Below, one piece after another: positions 47,401-54,480 of a stretch of DNA of 64,000 nucleotides. The notes under the pieces were generated by a model that was not told where the DNA came from, searched no databases, and saw only the letters and a list, made by a program, of their open reading frames with translations. The DNA lies in contig NZ_JMTM01000053.1 in the NCBI RefSeq assembly GCF_001662485.1, forward strand, positions 124,001-188,000, read 5' to 3'. The stretch's first letter is position 1. Each line of letters starts with the position of its first letter. The DNA comes from Flavobacterium succinicans (GTDB lineage: Bacteria > Bacteroidota > Bacteroidia > Flavobacteriales > Flavobacteriaceae). A program made the position numbers and the translations under genes.

Positions 47401-47563
47401 TCATTTCTTGTACCGCTTTGTTGGTAAAAGTGATGGCTAGAATATGACGATAGGCATCGTTTTTGGGGGCGACCAAAATAATTTTGAGATATTCTTTGAC
47501 CAATGCGTAGGTTTTCCCCGAGCCAGCAGATGCGTCATAAATTGAAAAGGAAGTGCTTTGCAT
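44405..47563 (-). CDS. AddA-like UvrD-family helicase/nuclease
   Basis: A 1052-residue recombination helicase. Walker A is SAGSGKT (12-18). AITFTNKAVQEMKSRI is motif Ia, HFFIDEFQDTSEMQW motif II, GDPKQSIYRWRGG motif III, IMTIHKSKGLEFPVVI motif V and LYVALTRAEEQLYI motif VI. A C-terminal RecB-like nuclease with MKPDRMVL then LLLDYKTG (Asp1006, Lys1008) completes the AddA architecture. The protein ends rather close to the nuclease core. It should partner the AddB-like protein at 38756-41521, although kbl and ompA intervene. Confidence 0.93.
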   Translation of the reverse strand: MQSTSFSIYDASAGSGKTYALVKEYLKIILVAPKNDAYRHILAITFTNKAVQEMKSRIVGSLSEFAKDEPNSKALDLMQDLAIDTQLSLIQIKTKAQQIIKHIIHNYAAFDISTIDKFTHKVIRAFALDLNLPVTFEVTLDTENLLVETVDAIIAQAGEDATLTQLLIDFTMEKTDDDKSWDISREILETGRLVLNENNRNEIAQFQDTTIGEFVKIKEKLLQLNRDLEQETMSGAAAILEQINSNGIDSKSFSGAYFPKHLLSIQEGKFNPKNKTYHEFDDIKINKTAKDRAIIEVLIPEFLSQLAAIYKVFEKINFYKAFLKNITPLSLLNTVSNELAKIQEEQNVLSIAEFNAIIHREIQNQPAPFIYERLGERYRHFFIDEFQDTSEMQWQNLIPLIDNALAGQDDYGVKGTLMIVGDPKQSIYRWRGGKAEQFIALSKDHNPFSNPDKKLIHLDKNYRSYSEVIDFNNAFFKMLSAEFTNEDYKDLYENHSHQKANDKTGGYVNISFIPQSATNEEEEETLDKTALYVLATLQTIQKVIAQGFEYKDIVILTRKREQGIAVANYLTEQNIPLLSSETLMIQNATEVRFLIHLLRYLNNSNDLEAKVNFLYFIAKNKQNLFAVPDCIAQGMALSNEVDFEAWLQQLFGVQFSFQDIRKKALYEAVEISIAKFLTAENSNSYVQYFLDIVLERDIRNQAGIADFLVFWEKNGSKFSIPSPEGSNAVRIMTIHKSKGLEFPVVIMPFAEEDYSRKPKDKLWLDAEKEELGLEKVLIDNSSAVEGFGVEASEVYHQKKQEELLDNINVLYVALTRAEEQLYIISNMNLSSKGEVPKNNMCTFFIQYLESKNQFDSEKLSYDFGSATKLSKAVKHIDSTKSIPVMEAFLDPKNIKIAQKEALMWGTQQQEAIAYGNVVHEILSLVKYKTDIEKAIEIALANGWIHFEQTATVTQTIQAIVSHPELVGYFEEGNQVFNEQAIIQNEGKTMKPDRMVLQGTNEMLLLDYKTGVHNVKYQQQLENYQEAIEKMGYKVVKKVLVYIGLAIDIVNLS

Positions 47564-47662
47564 AGTTGTGATTATTTGTAAACCTTTCGTCTTTTCCTCT
47601 CAAAACTCTGAAAGGATAATAGTGAACAATAAAAATAAAATCTCTCGATTATCCTAAACCCT

Positions 47663-47737
47663 AGCCCTGATGGAAGCGGCATCCTTTGCTGCCGGGGTTC
47701 GGCAGCAAAGATATAGCGTACAGCAGGAAATAGCTCC
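47663..47737 (+). repeat. Structured intergenic repeat, copy 3
   Basis: Left arm AGCCCTGATGGAAGCGG plus CATCC (47663-47684), a perfect 9-bp hairpin TTTGCTGCC / GGCAGCAAA (47685-47693 and 47701-47709, loop GGGGTTC) and right arm GATATAGCGTACAGCAGG onward to AGCTCC (47710-47737). It lies between the divergent AddA-like gene and rbfA, upstream of the rbfA promoter box. Confidence 0.85.
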
Positions 47738-47822
47738 TGATTACTAATCGGAATATTTTAGAATCAGGATTGTTCCGTTGAAAATTTGTTCGAATAAAGC
47801 TTAAAAGTAGTATTTTTGCAGT

Positions 47823-48215
47823 ATGGAAACAAATAGACAGAAAAAAATAGGCGGTGTCATCCAAAAAGATTTGGTGGACATTTTGCAAGGTGAAGTGAGA
47901 AAAAATGGCGTTACTAACTTAGTAATTTCAGTATCCAAAGTAGTGGTAACCTCAGATTTATCGGTAGCTACGGTGCATTTAAGTATTTTTCCTCAAGAGA
48001 AGGCAAAAGAAACATTAGAAGCCATAAAAACGAATACCAACTTGATTAAACACGATTTGTCGCAACGTGTTCGTTTGCAATTGCGTAGAGTTCCTAATTT
48101 GGTTTTCTTTATTGATGACTCGTTGGATTATATCGAGAAAATCGACAATGCCTTGAAAAATCAGGAAAATCCTATTGAAAACAGAGATTTATTAGAAAAA
48201 CGAAGACAGTTTTAA
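47823..48215 (+). CDS. rbfA: 30S ribosome-binding factor A
   Basis: A 130-residue KH-fold assembly factor that binds immature 16S rRNA and is needed for 30S maturation and cold growth. METNRQKKIGGVIQKDLVDILQ is the family N-terminus, and the mid segment SVSKVVVTSDLSVATVHLSIFP contains the beta strand typical of RbfA, followed by RVRLQLRRVPNLVFFIDDSLDY. A promoter box TATTTTTG ends only 5 bases before the ATG (47811-47818), so the transcript may have almost no leader. The next gene begins one base after its stop. Confidence 0.95.
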   Translation: METNRQKKIGGVIQKDLVDILQGEVRKNGVTNLVISVSKVVVTSDLSVATVHLSIFPQEKAKETLEAIKTNTNLIKHDLSQRVRLQLRRVPNLVFFIDDSLDYIEKIDNALKNQENPIENRDLLEKRRQF

Positions 48216-48216
48216 A

Positions 48217-49416
48217 TTGAATTTCCCGCTTTACATCGCGCACCGGTACCTTAGAAGTAATAGCAAAAACAGCGCTATTAACATTATTAATCGCATAGCT
48301 AGTTTGGGCATCATTGTGGGTGCTATGGCGCTATTTGTAGTGCTGTCGGTATTTAGTGGTTTGAAAGAATTTAGTCTTTCGTTTACCAATGAAATTGATC
48401 CCGATTTGAAGGCAGCTCCAGTGCTTGGCAAATCGTTTTTTATTACTCCCCAACAAGACCAAGAAATCAAAAAAATAGCGGGAATTGCTTCCTTCTCCAA
48501 AATTATTGAAGAACGAGTGCTTTTTACTTTTGCAGATAAGCAAGAAGTGACTTATTTGAAAGGAGTGGACACGCAATTCACCAAAGTAAACGCCATTGAA
48601 AAAAAATTGTACAACGGGCAATGGCTGCAACCCAACACCTATCAAGTTGTGGTAGGATACGGAATGGCGCAAAAATTCTCGATGGGTTTGTTTGATTACA
48701 ATACGGCGCTTGAAGTTATGGTGCCAAGGCCGGGCAAAGGGACGATTACGATTCCATCAGAAGCCTTTAATCAAACGGATTTGATTCCGATTGGGATTTA
48801 TTCGATTAGTGAAGATTTGGATTCAAAATACGTTTTTGCCGATTTGGGATTGGCGCAAGAATTACTAGAATACCAACCCAATCAAATTTCGGGAATAGAA
48901 TTTAAACTCCGCCCCAATGCGGATGAAAACAATATTATTGAGCAACTACAAACGATTTTCAAAAATAAAATCACGCTAAAAAACAGAGCGCAGTTGAACG
49001 AGTCGCTTTATAAAATGTTGAACACCGAAAACATTGCAGTGTATCTGATTTTTACTTTAGTGATTGTCGTGGCGCTTTTTAACTTGATTGGCGCTTTGAT
49101 TATGATGATTTTAGACAAAAAAGGCAACCTGAAAACCTTATTCAATCTCGGAACCGAAATCAAGAGTCTTCGCAATATTTTCTTGCTACAAGGGACTTTA
49201 TTGAGTGTTTATGGCGGAATCATTGGATTGCTTTTGGGCATCGTAATTGTGCTATTGCAACAACAATTCGAGTGGATTATGATTACCCCAACATTGGCTT
49301 ATCCAGTCGTTTTTAGTTTTGAAAACATCGCAATCGTAATGGTGACCATTATCACGCTTGGCTTTTTGGCTTCGTTGATTGCTAGTAGTCGTGTGAGTAA
49401 GAAGTTGTTGGATTAA
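48217..49416 (+). CDS. LolC/LolE-type ABC transporter permease
   Basis: A 399-residue membrane protein resembling the FtsX-family permeases of lipoprotein-release systems. The N-terminal YIAHRYLRSNSKNSAINIINRIA (cytoplasmic elbow) leads to helix 1 (about 28-52), a large periplasmic MacB-core-like region (about 53-265) and three C-terminal helices (270-297, 320-348, 365-388) with LGTEIKSLRNIFLLQGTLLS before helix 3. The start is TTG 48217, one base after the rbfA TAA, which indicates translational coupling. The ATPase partner is not in the window. LolC/E is a good family guess; another FtsX-type exporter is possible. Confidence 0.88.
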   Translation: MNFPLYIAHRYLRSNSKNSAINIINRIASLGIIVGAMALFVVLSVFSGLKEFSLSFTNEIDPDLKAAPVLGKSFFITPQQDQEIKKIAGIASFSKIIEERVLFTFADKQEVTYLKGVDTQFTKVNAIEKKLYNGQWLQPNTYQVVVGYGMAQKFSMGLFDYNTALEVMVPRPGKGTITIPSEAFNQTDLIPIGIYSISEDLDSKYVFADLGLAQELLEYQPNQISGIEFKLRPNADENNIIEQLQTIFKNKITLKNRAQLNESLYKMLNTENIAVYLIFTLVIVVALFNLIGALIMMILDKKGNLKTLFNLGTEIKSLRNIFLLQGTLLSVYGGIIGLLLGIVIVLLQQQFEWIMITPTLAYPVVFSFENIAIVMVTIITLGFLASLIASSRVSKKLLD

Positions 49417-49456
49417 AAAAAGCCACGAATTCACGAATTATTAGTGAATTCGTGGC
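49415..49456 (-). terminator. Terminator of dusB built from a repeat
   Basis: GCCACGAATTCAC (49422-49434) and GTGAATTCGTGGC (49444-49456) pair perfectly over 13 bases around a 9-base loop. On the minus strand the hairpin is followed by seven T (49421-49415). The words are those of the dispersed CACGAATTC repeat, here apparently acting as a terminator between convergent genes. Confidence 0.8.
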
Positions 49457-49478
49457 AAATCTGAAGCAGATTTAATTT

Positions 49479-50471
49479 TTAAACCACTTCATACCCAGAA
49501 TAAGCATCGATAATCTCGTCAAGAACTGCAAATAATTCTTCAGGTTTATCGAGCGTAACCAATTGTTGTTTGTAGGTTTTGAACGAATGAATTCCTTTGA
49601 AATAATTGGTATAATGCGGTCTTGTTTCTACAATTCCGTGACGTTCGCCTTTCCAGTCCATAGCCCAAGTCAAATGGTTGCGAACCGCTTCTACTCTATC
49701 AGCAACGGTGGGTTTGGCCAAATGTTCTCCTGTTTTAAAGAAATGCTTGATTTCGTTAAAAATCCAAGGATAACCAATAGCGGCACGACCAATCATAATC
49801 CCGTCTACACCGTATTTGTTTTTGTATTCTAATGCTTTTTCAGGAGAATCAATATCGCCGTTTCCAAAAATCGGCATCGTAATTCTTGGATTGTTTTTCA
49901 CACGAGCAATGTGAGACCAATCGGAATGACCTTTGTACATCTGGGCGCGTGTTCTAGCGTGAATGCTTAATGCCGCAACGCCAATATCTTGCAAACGTTC
50001 AGCCACTTCATCGATGTTGATAGAATTATCGTCCCAGCCCAAACGGGTTTTTACGGTTACAGGTAAATGCGTACTATCAATAACTGCTTTGGTCAAACGA
50101 ATCATCAAATCGACGTCTTTTAGAACTCCTGCTCCAGCGCCTTTACAAACGACTTTCTTTACAGGACAACCAAAATTAATATCAATTAAATCTGGGTTTA
50201 CGGTAGAAACGATTTTAGACGATAACGCCATCGCCTCTTCATCGCCACCAAAAATCTGTATACCAACAGGACGTTCGTAATCGAAAATATCCAACTTCAT
50301 TCGGCTTTTGATGGCATCGCGAATCAATCCTTCAGAAGAAATAAACTCGGAATACATTAAGTCGGCACCGTGCATTTTGCACAATCTACGGAAAGGCGGG
50401 TCGCTTACGTCTTCCATAGGTGCAAGAAGTAAAGGAAAATCTGGAAGTTCTATGTTGCCAATTTTGACCAT
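49479..50471 (-). CDS. dusB: tRNA-dihydrouridine synthase
   Basis: FMN enzyme that reduces uridine to dihydrouridine in tRNA D-loops. The 330-residue, TIM-barrel protein has LLAPMEDVSDPPFR (14-27), NFGCPVKKVVCKGAGAGVL (103-121) with the catalytic Cys, TVKTRLGWDD, LSIHARTRAQMY and GNGDIDSPEKA. DusB versus other Dus subfamilies is suggested by length and the APMEDVSD start. It stands alone, convergent with the permease gene and divergent from lepA. Confidence 0.93.
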   Translation of the reverse strand: MVKIGNIELPDFPLLLAPMEDVSDPPFRRLCKMHGADLMYSEFISSEGLIRDAIKSRMKLDIFDYERPVGIQIFGGDEEAMALSSKIVSTVNPDLIDINFGCPVKKVVCKGAGAGVLKDVDLMIRLTKAVIDSTHLPVTVKTRLGWDDNSINIDEVAERLQDIGVAALSIHARTRAQMYKGHSDWSHIARVKNNPRITMPIFGNGDIDSPEKALEYKNKYGVDGIMIGRAAIGYPWIFNEIKHFFKTGEHLAKPTVADRVEAVRNHLTWAMDWKGERHGIVETRPHYTNYFKGIHSFKTYKQQLVTLDKPEELFAVLDEIIDAYSGYEVV

Positions 50472-50561
50472 CTTGAGGTAATTTTTTGCAAAATTACGGT
50501 TTTTAAGCGAAAGGATAAAAAGGTTATTTTGAAAGACTTTTTAGATATGGTTGTTGTTGGC

Positions 50562-50591
50562 TTTGAAGCTATTGAATTTAGCGTATATTTG
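50562..50591 (+). promoter_or_regulatory. Probable lepA promoter
   Basis: TTTG (50562-50565), 18 bases, TATATTTG (50584-50591): a full match to the Bacteroidota -33/-7 pattern. The leader to lepA would be about 210 bases and would contain repeat copy 4 and the 17-base tandem repeats. This region is the 337-base gap 50472-50808. Confidence 0.6.
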
Positions 50592-50620
50592 CAGATTATT
50601 TGTCGTTTAGCAGGGTTTGC

Positions 50621-50703
50621 GTGAGTGATAGTAGCGGCATCCTTTTATGTAGCGATAGCGGAATAAAAGATATAGCGGATAGCACGACGGCTTTTTCTGC
50701 CGG
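50621..50703 (+). repeat. Structured intergenic repeat, copy 4 (in lepA leader)
   Basis: A degenerate left arm (GTGAGTGATAGTAGCGGC then ATCC, 50621-50642), a hairpin with TTTTAT (50643-50648) pairing to ATAAAA (50663-50668) and a GC core (GCGATAGC), then right arm GATATAGCGGATAGCACG (50669-50686) and a divergent tail. The same family as copies at 11, 27713 and 47663. Confidence 0.75.
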
Positions 50704-50714
50704 CACGCCCTACT

Positions 50715-50782
50715 TCGACTGCGCTCAGTACTCGACTGCGCTCAGTACTCGACTGCGCTCAGTACTCGATTGGACTCAGCAT
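50715..50782 (+). repeat. 17-base tandem repeat, three perfect copies plus a degenerate one
   Basis: The unit TCGACTGCGCTCAGTAC occurs at 50715-50731, 50732-50748 and 50749-50765. A fourth copy at 50766-50782 reads TCGATTGGACTCAGCAT. The array ends 26 bases before the lepA ATG and is inside the predicted leader. Confidence 0.9.
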
Positions 50783-50808
50783 GACATAGAATTTGATATT
50801 TATTGAAA

Positions 50809-52605
50809 ATGAAACATATAAGAAATTTTTGCATTATTGCACACATTGACCACGGAAAAAGTACTCTTGCTGACCGATTATTAGGCGCTACGCAAACGGT
50901 GACCGCTCGTGAAGAAAAAGCCCAATTGCTAGACAACATGGACTTGGAGCGCGAACGTGGTATTACCATTAAGAGTCACGCCATACAGATGGAATACACC
51001 TACAAAGGCGAACAATACATCTTGAATTTGATTGACACTCCGGGTCACGTGGATTTCTCGTATGAAGTTTCTCGTTCAATCGCCGCTTGTGAAGGCGCAC
51101 TTTTGATTGTTGATGCGGCTCAAAGTATACAAGCACAAACGATTTCTAACTTATACTTGGCTTTAGAAAACGACTTAGAAATTATTCCTGTTTTAAACAA
51201 AGTCGATTTGCCAAGTGCCAATCCTGAGGAGGTAAGCGATGACATTATCGATTTGTTGGGCTGTGAATTAGAAGATATTATTCACGCGTCAGGAAAAACA
51301 GGTTTTGGGGTCGAAAATATTTTGGCTGCCATTATCGAAAAAATTCCACCTCCAAAAGGTAACAAAGAAGAACCTTTACAAGCCTTAATTTTTGATTCAC
51401 ATTACAATCCTTTCCGCGGAATTGAAGTTATTTTCCGTGTGGTAAATGGAGAAATCAAAAAAGGTCAAAAGATAAAATTCATGGCTACTGGCAATGAATA
51501 TTTTGCCGATGAAGTTGGAACTTTAAAACTGAATCAAGTTCCAAAAAGCGTAATCTCCACTGGAGATGTTGGGTATTTGATTTCTGGAATTAAAGAAGCC
51601 AAAGAAGTAAAAGTAGGGGACACCATTACCGATGCCAAAACACCTACCACCAATATGATTACAGGTTTTGAGGACGTGAAACCGATGGTTTTTGCTGGAA
51701 TTTACCCTGTCGATACAGAAGATTTTGAAGAACTAAGAGCTTCAATGGAAAAACTACAGCTAAATGATGCTTCGCTGGTATTTACAGCTGAAAGTTCGGC
51801 GGCTTTAGGATTTGGTTTCCGTTGTGGATTCTTAGGAATGCTACATATGGAAATTATTCAGGAACGATTGGAGCGCGAGTTCGATATGACTGTAATTACT
51901 ACGGTTCCGAACGTTTCGTATTTGGCATATACCAAAAAAGAGCCTGAAACAGCTATTATCGTTAACAATCCATCAGATTTACCGGAACCATCAAAACTGG
52001 ACCGTGTAGAGGAGCCTTATATCAAAGCAACCATCATTACCAAGTCTGATTTCGTGGGTAACGTAATGAGTTTGTGTATTGAAAAACGTGGTATTATCAC
52101 GAATCAAACCTATTTGACCACTGAACGTGTGGAATTAAACTTTGATATGCCATTGGCCGAAATAGTATTCGACTTTTACGACCGATTGAAAACAGTTTCT
52201 AAAGGTTATGCGTCGTTTGATTACTCTCCTATTGGAATGCGTGCTTCAAAATTGGTTAAATTGGATGTATTATTAAATGCTAATCAGGTGGATGCGCTTT
52301 CTGCGTTGATTCACGAAAGCAATGCTTACACGATTGGTAAAAAAATGACCGAAAAATTACGTGAGTTGATTCCGAGACAACAATTTGATATTCCGATTCA
52401 AGCAGCAATTGGAGCTAAAATCATTGCTCGTGAAACCATAAAAGCCTTGCGTAAAGACGTTACTGCCAAATGTTACGGTGGAGATATCTCTCGTAAACGT
52501 AAACTATTGGAAAAACAGAAAAAAGGTAAAAAACGTATGCGTCAAGTAGGAAATGTAGAAATTCCGCAAGAAGCGTTTATGGCGGTTCTTAAACTGAACG
52601 ACTAG
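50809..52605 (+). CDS. lepA: Translation elongation factor 4 (back-translocating GTPase)
   Basis: A 598-residue translational GTPase from ATG 50809; an in-frame TTG two codons upstream is rejected. G1 is AHIDHGKST (about 11-19), [10 protein letters not shown]2, DTPGHVDF G3, NKVDLP G4. EF-G-like domains follow, and the C-terminal LepA domain includes [24 protein letters not shown], the basic segment that enters the ribosome. Length is typical. It has an unusually long, repeat-filled leader. Confidence 0.97.
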   Translation: MKHIRNFCIIAHIDHGKSTLADRLLGATQTVTAREEKAQLLDNMDLERERGITIKSHAIQMEYTYKGEQYILNLIDTPGHVDFSYEVSRSIAACEGALLIVDAAQSIQAQTISNLYLALENDLEIIPVLNKVDLPSANPEEVSDDIIDLLGCELEDIIHASGKTGFGVENILAAIIEKIPPPKGNKEEPLQALIFDSHYNPFRGIEVIFRVVNGEIKKGQKIKFMATGNEYFADEVGTLKLNQVPKSVISTGDVGYLISGIKEAKEVKVGDTITDAKTPTTNMITGFEDVKPMVFAGIYPVDTEDFEELRASMEKLQLNDASLVFTAESSAALGFGFRCGFLGMLHMEIIQERLEREFDMTVITTVPNVSYLAYTKKEPETAIIVNNPSDLPEPSKLDRVEEPYIKATIITKSDFVGNVMSLCIEKRGIITNQTYLTTERVELNFDMPLAEIVFDFYDRLKTVSKGYASFDYSPIGMRASKLVKLDVLLNANQVDALSALIHESNAYTIGKKMTEKLRELIPRQQFDIPIQAAIGAKIIARETIKALRKDVTAKCYGGDISRKRKLLEKQKKGKKRMRQVGNVEIPQEAFMAVLKLND

Positions 52606-52643
52606 TTTTTTTTAGAGAAAAGAATATAGAAAATAGAATAAAG

Positions 52644-52684
52644 AGAAAACCTGACGATGTAAAAATTGTCAGGTTTTTTTGTTT
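52644..52684 (+). terminator. lepA terminator, copy 1 of a duplicated sequence
   Basis: AACCTGAC pairs with GTCAGGTT around a 12-base loop, followed by a T run. A stretch of 29 bases here (52644-52672) is identical to 53368-53396 on the far side of the toxin-antitoxin pair, and the following T run plus GTTT also match except for one missing G. Confidence 0.9.
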
Positions 52685-52792
52685 AGATTAAAAATCATAT
52701 TTATTTTCAAACTAATAATTAAGACTATTTATACTTAGAAAATAGTATAAGGCTAACAGGTAACAAAACCTTTTTTCATTAACTTTGTTTTT

Positions 52793-53014
52793 ATGGAAAC
52801 AATAAAATTAAACATTGATTTAAGTGTAAGTCAATTACTTGAAGCGGTTAAACAATTATCTCCAAAAGATCGATTGAAAATCAATGATGCGCTTTGGAAT
52901 GAAGATGTTGAAATTCCTATAGAACATCAAAAAATTGTTTTAGATCGAATCGCTAAAGCTAAAACTAATCCTGAACGCCTTTTGGATTGGGACAAAGTAT
53001 CTAAAACACTATAA
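52793..53014 (+). CDS. Antitoxin of a RelE/ParE-type module
   Basis: A 73-residue acidic/helical protein (METIKLNIDLSVSQLLEAVKQLSPKDRLKINDALWNED) resembling the small antitoxins annotated as addiction-module components that pair with ParE/RelE toxins in Bacteroidota. It has no clear ribbon-helix-helix except the first strand-helix region. It precedes the toxin by 5 bases. TAACTTTG (52780-52787) is a promoter box just 5 bases before the ATG, so the message may be leaderless. Autoregulation by the pair is likely from family knowledge. Confidence 0.82.
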   Translation: METIKLNIDLSVSQLLEAVKQLSPKDRLKINDALWNEDVEIPIEHQKIVLDRIAKAKTNPERLLDWDKVSKTL

Positions 53015-53019
53015 AAGGT

Positions 53020-53325
53020 TTGGGCTATAAATTAAAGATAGATATTGACGCATTCAATGACATCCTTGAAACCTCTGAATGGTATGAAATACAATTAAAA
53101 GGTTTGGGTTTTCGCTATAAATCTCAAGTTAAAAGACAAATTAATTCTTTAAAGAAAAACCCTTACTTGTATTCTATAAAATACGACGAGGTGAGATGTC
53201 GGAAAATTGAAAAATTCCCTTTCCTAATTCACTATCTAGTAAACGAAGAACTAAAGTTAATTACTGTTTTTGCTGTTTTTCATACTTCGAGAAATCCTGA
53301 AATTTGGAAAAAGCGAAATAAGTAA
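53020..53325 (+). CDS. RelE/ParE family toxin
   Basis: A 101-residue protein read from TTG 53020, 5 bases after the antitoxin stop. No ATG is available nearby; the frame and N-terminal YKLKIDIDAFNDILETSEWYE fit the family. The central segment EVRCRKIEKFPFLIHYLVNEELKLITVFAVFHTSRNPEIWKKR matches ParE/RelE strands 3-5 with the conserved Arg and HTSRNPE ending. Members inhibit gyrase or cleave mRNA on ribosomes; which applies is unclear. The gene lies inside the stretch bounded by duplicated terminator sequences. Confidence 0.88.
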   Translation: MGYKLKIDIDAFNDILETSEWYEIQLKGLGFRYKSQVKRQINSLKKNPYLYSIKYDEVRCRKIEKFPFLIHYLVNEELKLITVFAVFHTSRNPEIWKKRNK

Positions 53326-53367
53326 TTTTTTTCTGCAAATATTGCATTAGCTTTTATGACAATAAAA

Positions 53368-53407
53368 AGAAAACCTGACGATGTAAAAATTGTCAGTTTT
53401 TTTGTTT
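53368..53407 (+). terminator. Second copy of the lepA-type terminator
   Basis: 53368-53396 repeats 52644-52672 exactly, followed by T7 and GTTT. The stem is shortened by one pair, because one G is missing relative to copy 1. It lies downstream of the toxin gene. Confidence 0.88.
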
Positions 53408-53413
53408 CTAATT

Positions 53414-53429
53414 CCCCGCCAAGGCGGGG
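53414..53429. repeat. Perfect GC-rich hairpin CCCCGCC/GGCGGGG
   Basis: CCCCGCC (53414-53420), AA, GGCGGGG (53423-53429): a 7-bp perfect stem with a 2-base loop, unusually GC-rich for this genome, followed by TTAGGGGCTTT. It is between the toxin gene terminator and the convergent kinase gene. Confidence 0.7.
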
Positions 53430-53442
53430 TTAGGGGCTTTCC

Positions 53443-54375
53443 CTATTTATGCTTCAACCAATCAAACAAACGCTGTGCATCGGAGCCTTTGAATAATTGG
53501 GTGCCTTCGTTCATCGTGGCGGCTGAACCACAAGCCACCCCCCATCGAATAACTTCTTTTAAAGGTTTATTTTGGGATAGCGCCCAAACCATGCCTCCTA
53601 CCATACTATCTCCAGCACCTACTGTACTCTTTTTGGCAACATTAGGAGCAGGCACAAACTCATAATGGTCTTTGGTAACCAAAACAGCGCCTTGTGGACC
53701 AAGAGATACCACTACTATTTCTGCACCTCCTTTAGCTATAATTTTCTTGGCTGCTTCGTTTACTTCTTCCATTTCAAGTCGCTCTTCGCCAATTAATTTG
53801 GCTAGTTCACCAACGTTTGGCTTGATTAAATAAGCGCCAACTTCAAGGACTTTTTCTAAAGCTTCTCCTGAGGTATCGATAATTAATTTTGAGTGGTTCT
53901 CTTTTGCAATATGGGCTACTTTTTGATAAAAATCAGCATTCAAGCCTTCATTCAAACTACCGCTAGCCACCAAAAATTTAGGCTTGAACTCCCTAATTTT
54001 AGCTAAAAATCGCTCACTTTCTTCTTCCGTTAACGAACCTCCCGTAAATCCAAATCGGTATTGCGAATTGGTATTCGTATCTACCGCCACAAAACTTTCG
54101 CGTGTCCAACTCTCCACAGCAACAGCCTCACTGGCAATATTTTCTTTAGCTACTAATTCTTCTAACAATTGTCCCATAGCGCCACCTGAAGTGAATAGTG
54201 CCATAGAATTTCCGCCTAATCGTGCGATCGCTTTAGAGACATTGATTCCGCCACCTCCAGCGTCGTATCTTGGGATTTCGCAACGGATTTTTTGTTCGGC
54301 TACTAATCCTTTAAAACTTGTGCTTTTATCAACTGCTGGGTTGACCGTTAGGGTCACTATATCGAATGCTTTCAT
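53443..54375 (-). CDS. 1-phosphofructokinase-family hexose kinase
   Basis: A 310-residue PfkB/ribokinase-fold enzyme. VNPAVDKST (about 12-20) and YDAGGGGINVSKAIARLGG (37-55) are the sugar-binding and ATP-grip regions. KPNVGELAKLIGE is the family middle motif. STVGAGDSMVGG (about 247-258) is the PfkB signature 2 with the catalytic Asp. The NPAVD start and GGGGINV pattern match FruK/PfkB2/LacC-type phosphofructokinases. It is not paired with PTS genes here, so the physiological substrate (fructose 6- or 1-phosphate) is uncertain. Confidence 0.9.
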   Translation of the reverse strand: MKAFDIVTLTVNPAVDKSTSFKGLVAEQKIRCEIPRYDAGGGGINVSKAIARLGGNSMALFTSGGAMGQLLEELVAKENIASEAVAVESWTRESFVAVDTNTNSQYRFGFTGGSLTEEESERFLAKIREFKPKFLVASGSLNEGLNADFYQKVAHIAKENHSKLIIDTSGEALEKVLEVGAYLIKPNVGELAKLIGEERLEMEEVNEAAKKIIAKGGAEIVVVSLGPQGAVLVTKDHYEFVPAPNVAKKSTVGAGDSMVGGMVWALSQNKPLKEVIRWGVACGSAATMNEGTQLFKGSDAQRLFDWLKHK

Positions 54376-54480
54376 ACTTTCAATTTTTAATTACATAAAG
54401 ATGCATATTTTCAATGAAAATCGAAGTATTCTTGGCAATTAATTCTTCGTACCTTTGCCTTTTTAAAACCATAAACAAAC

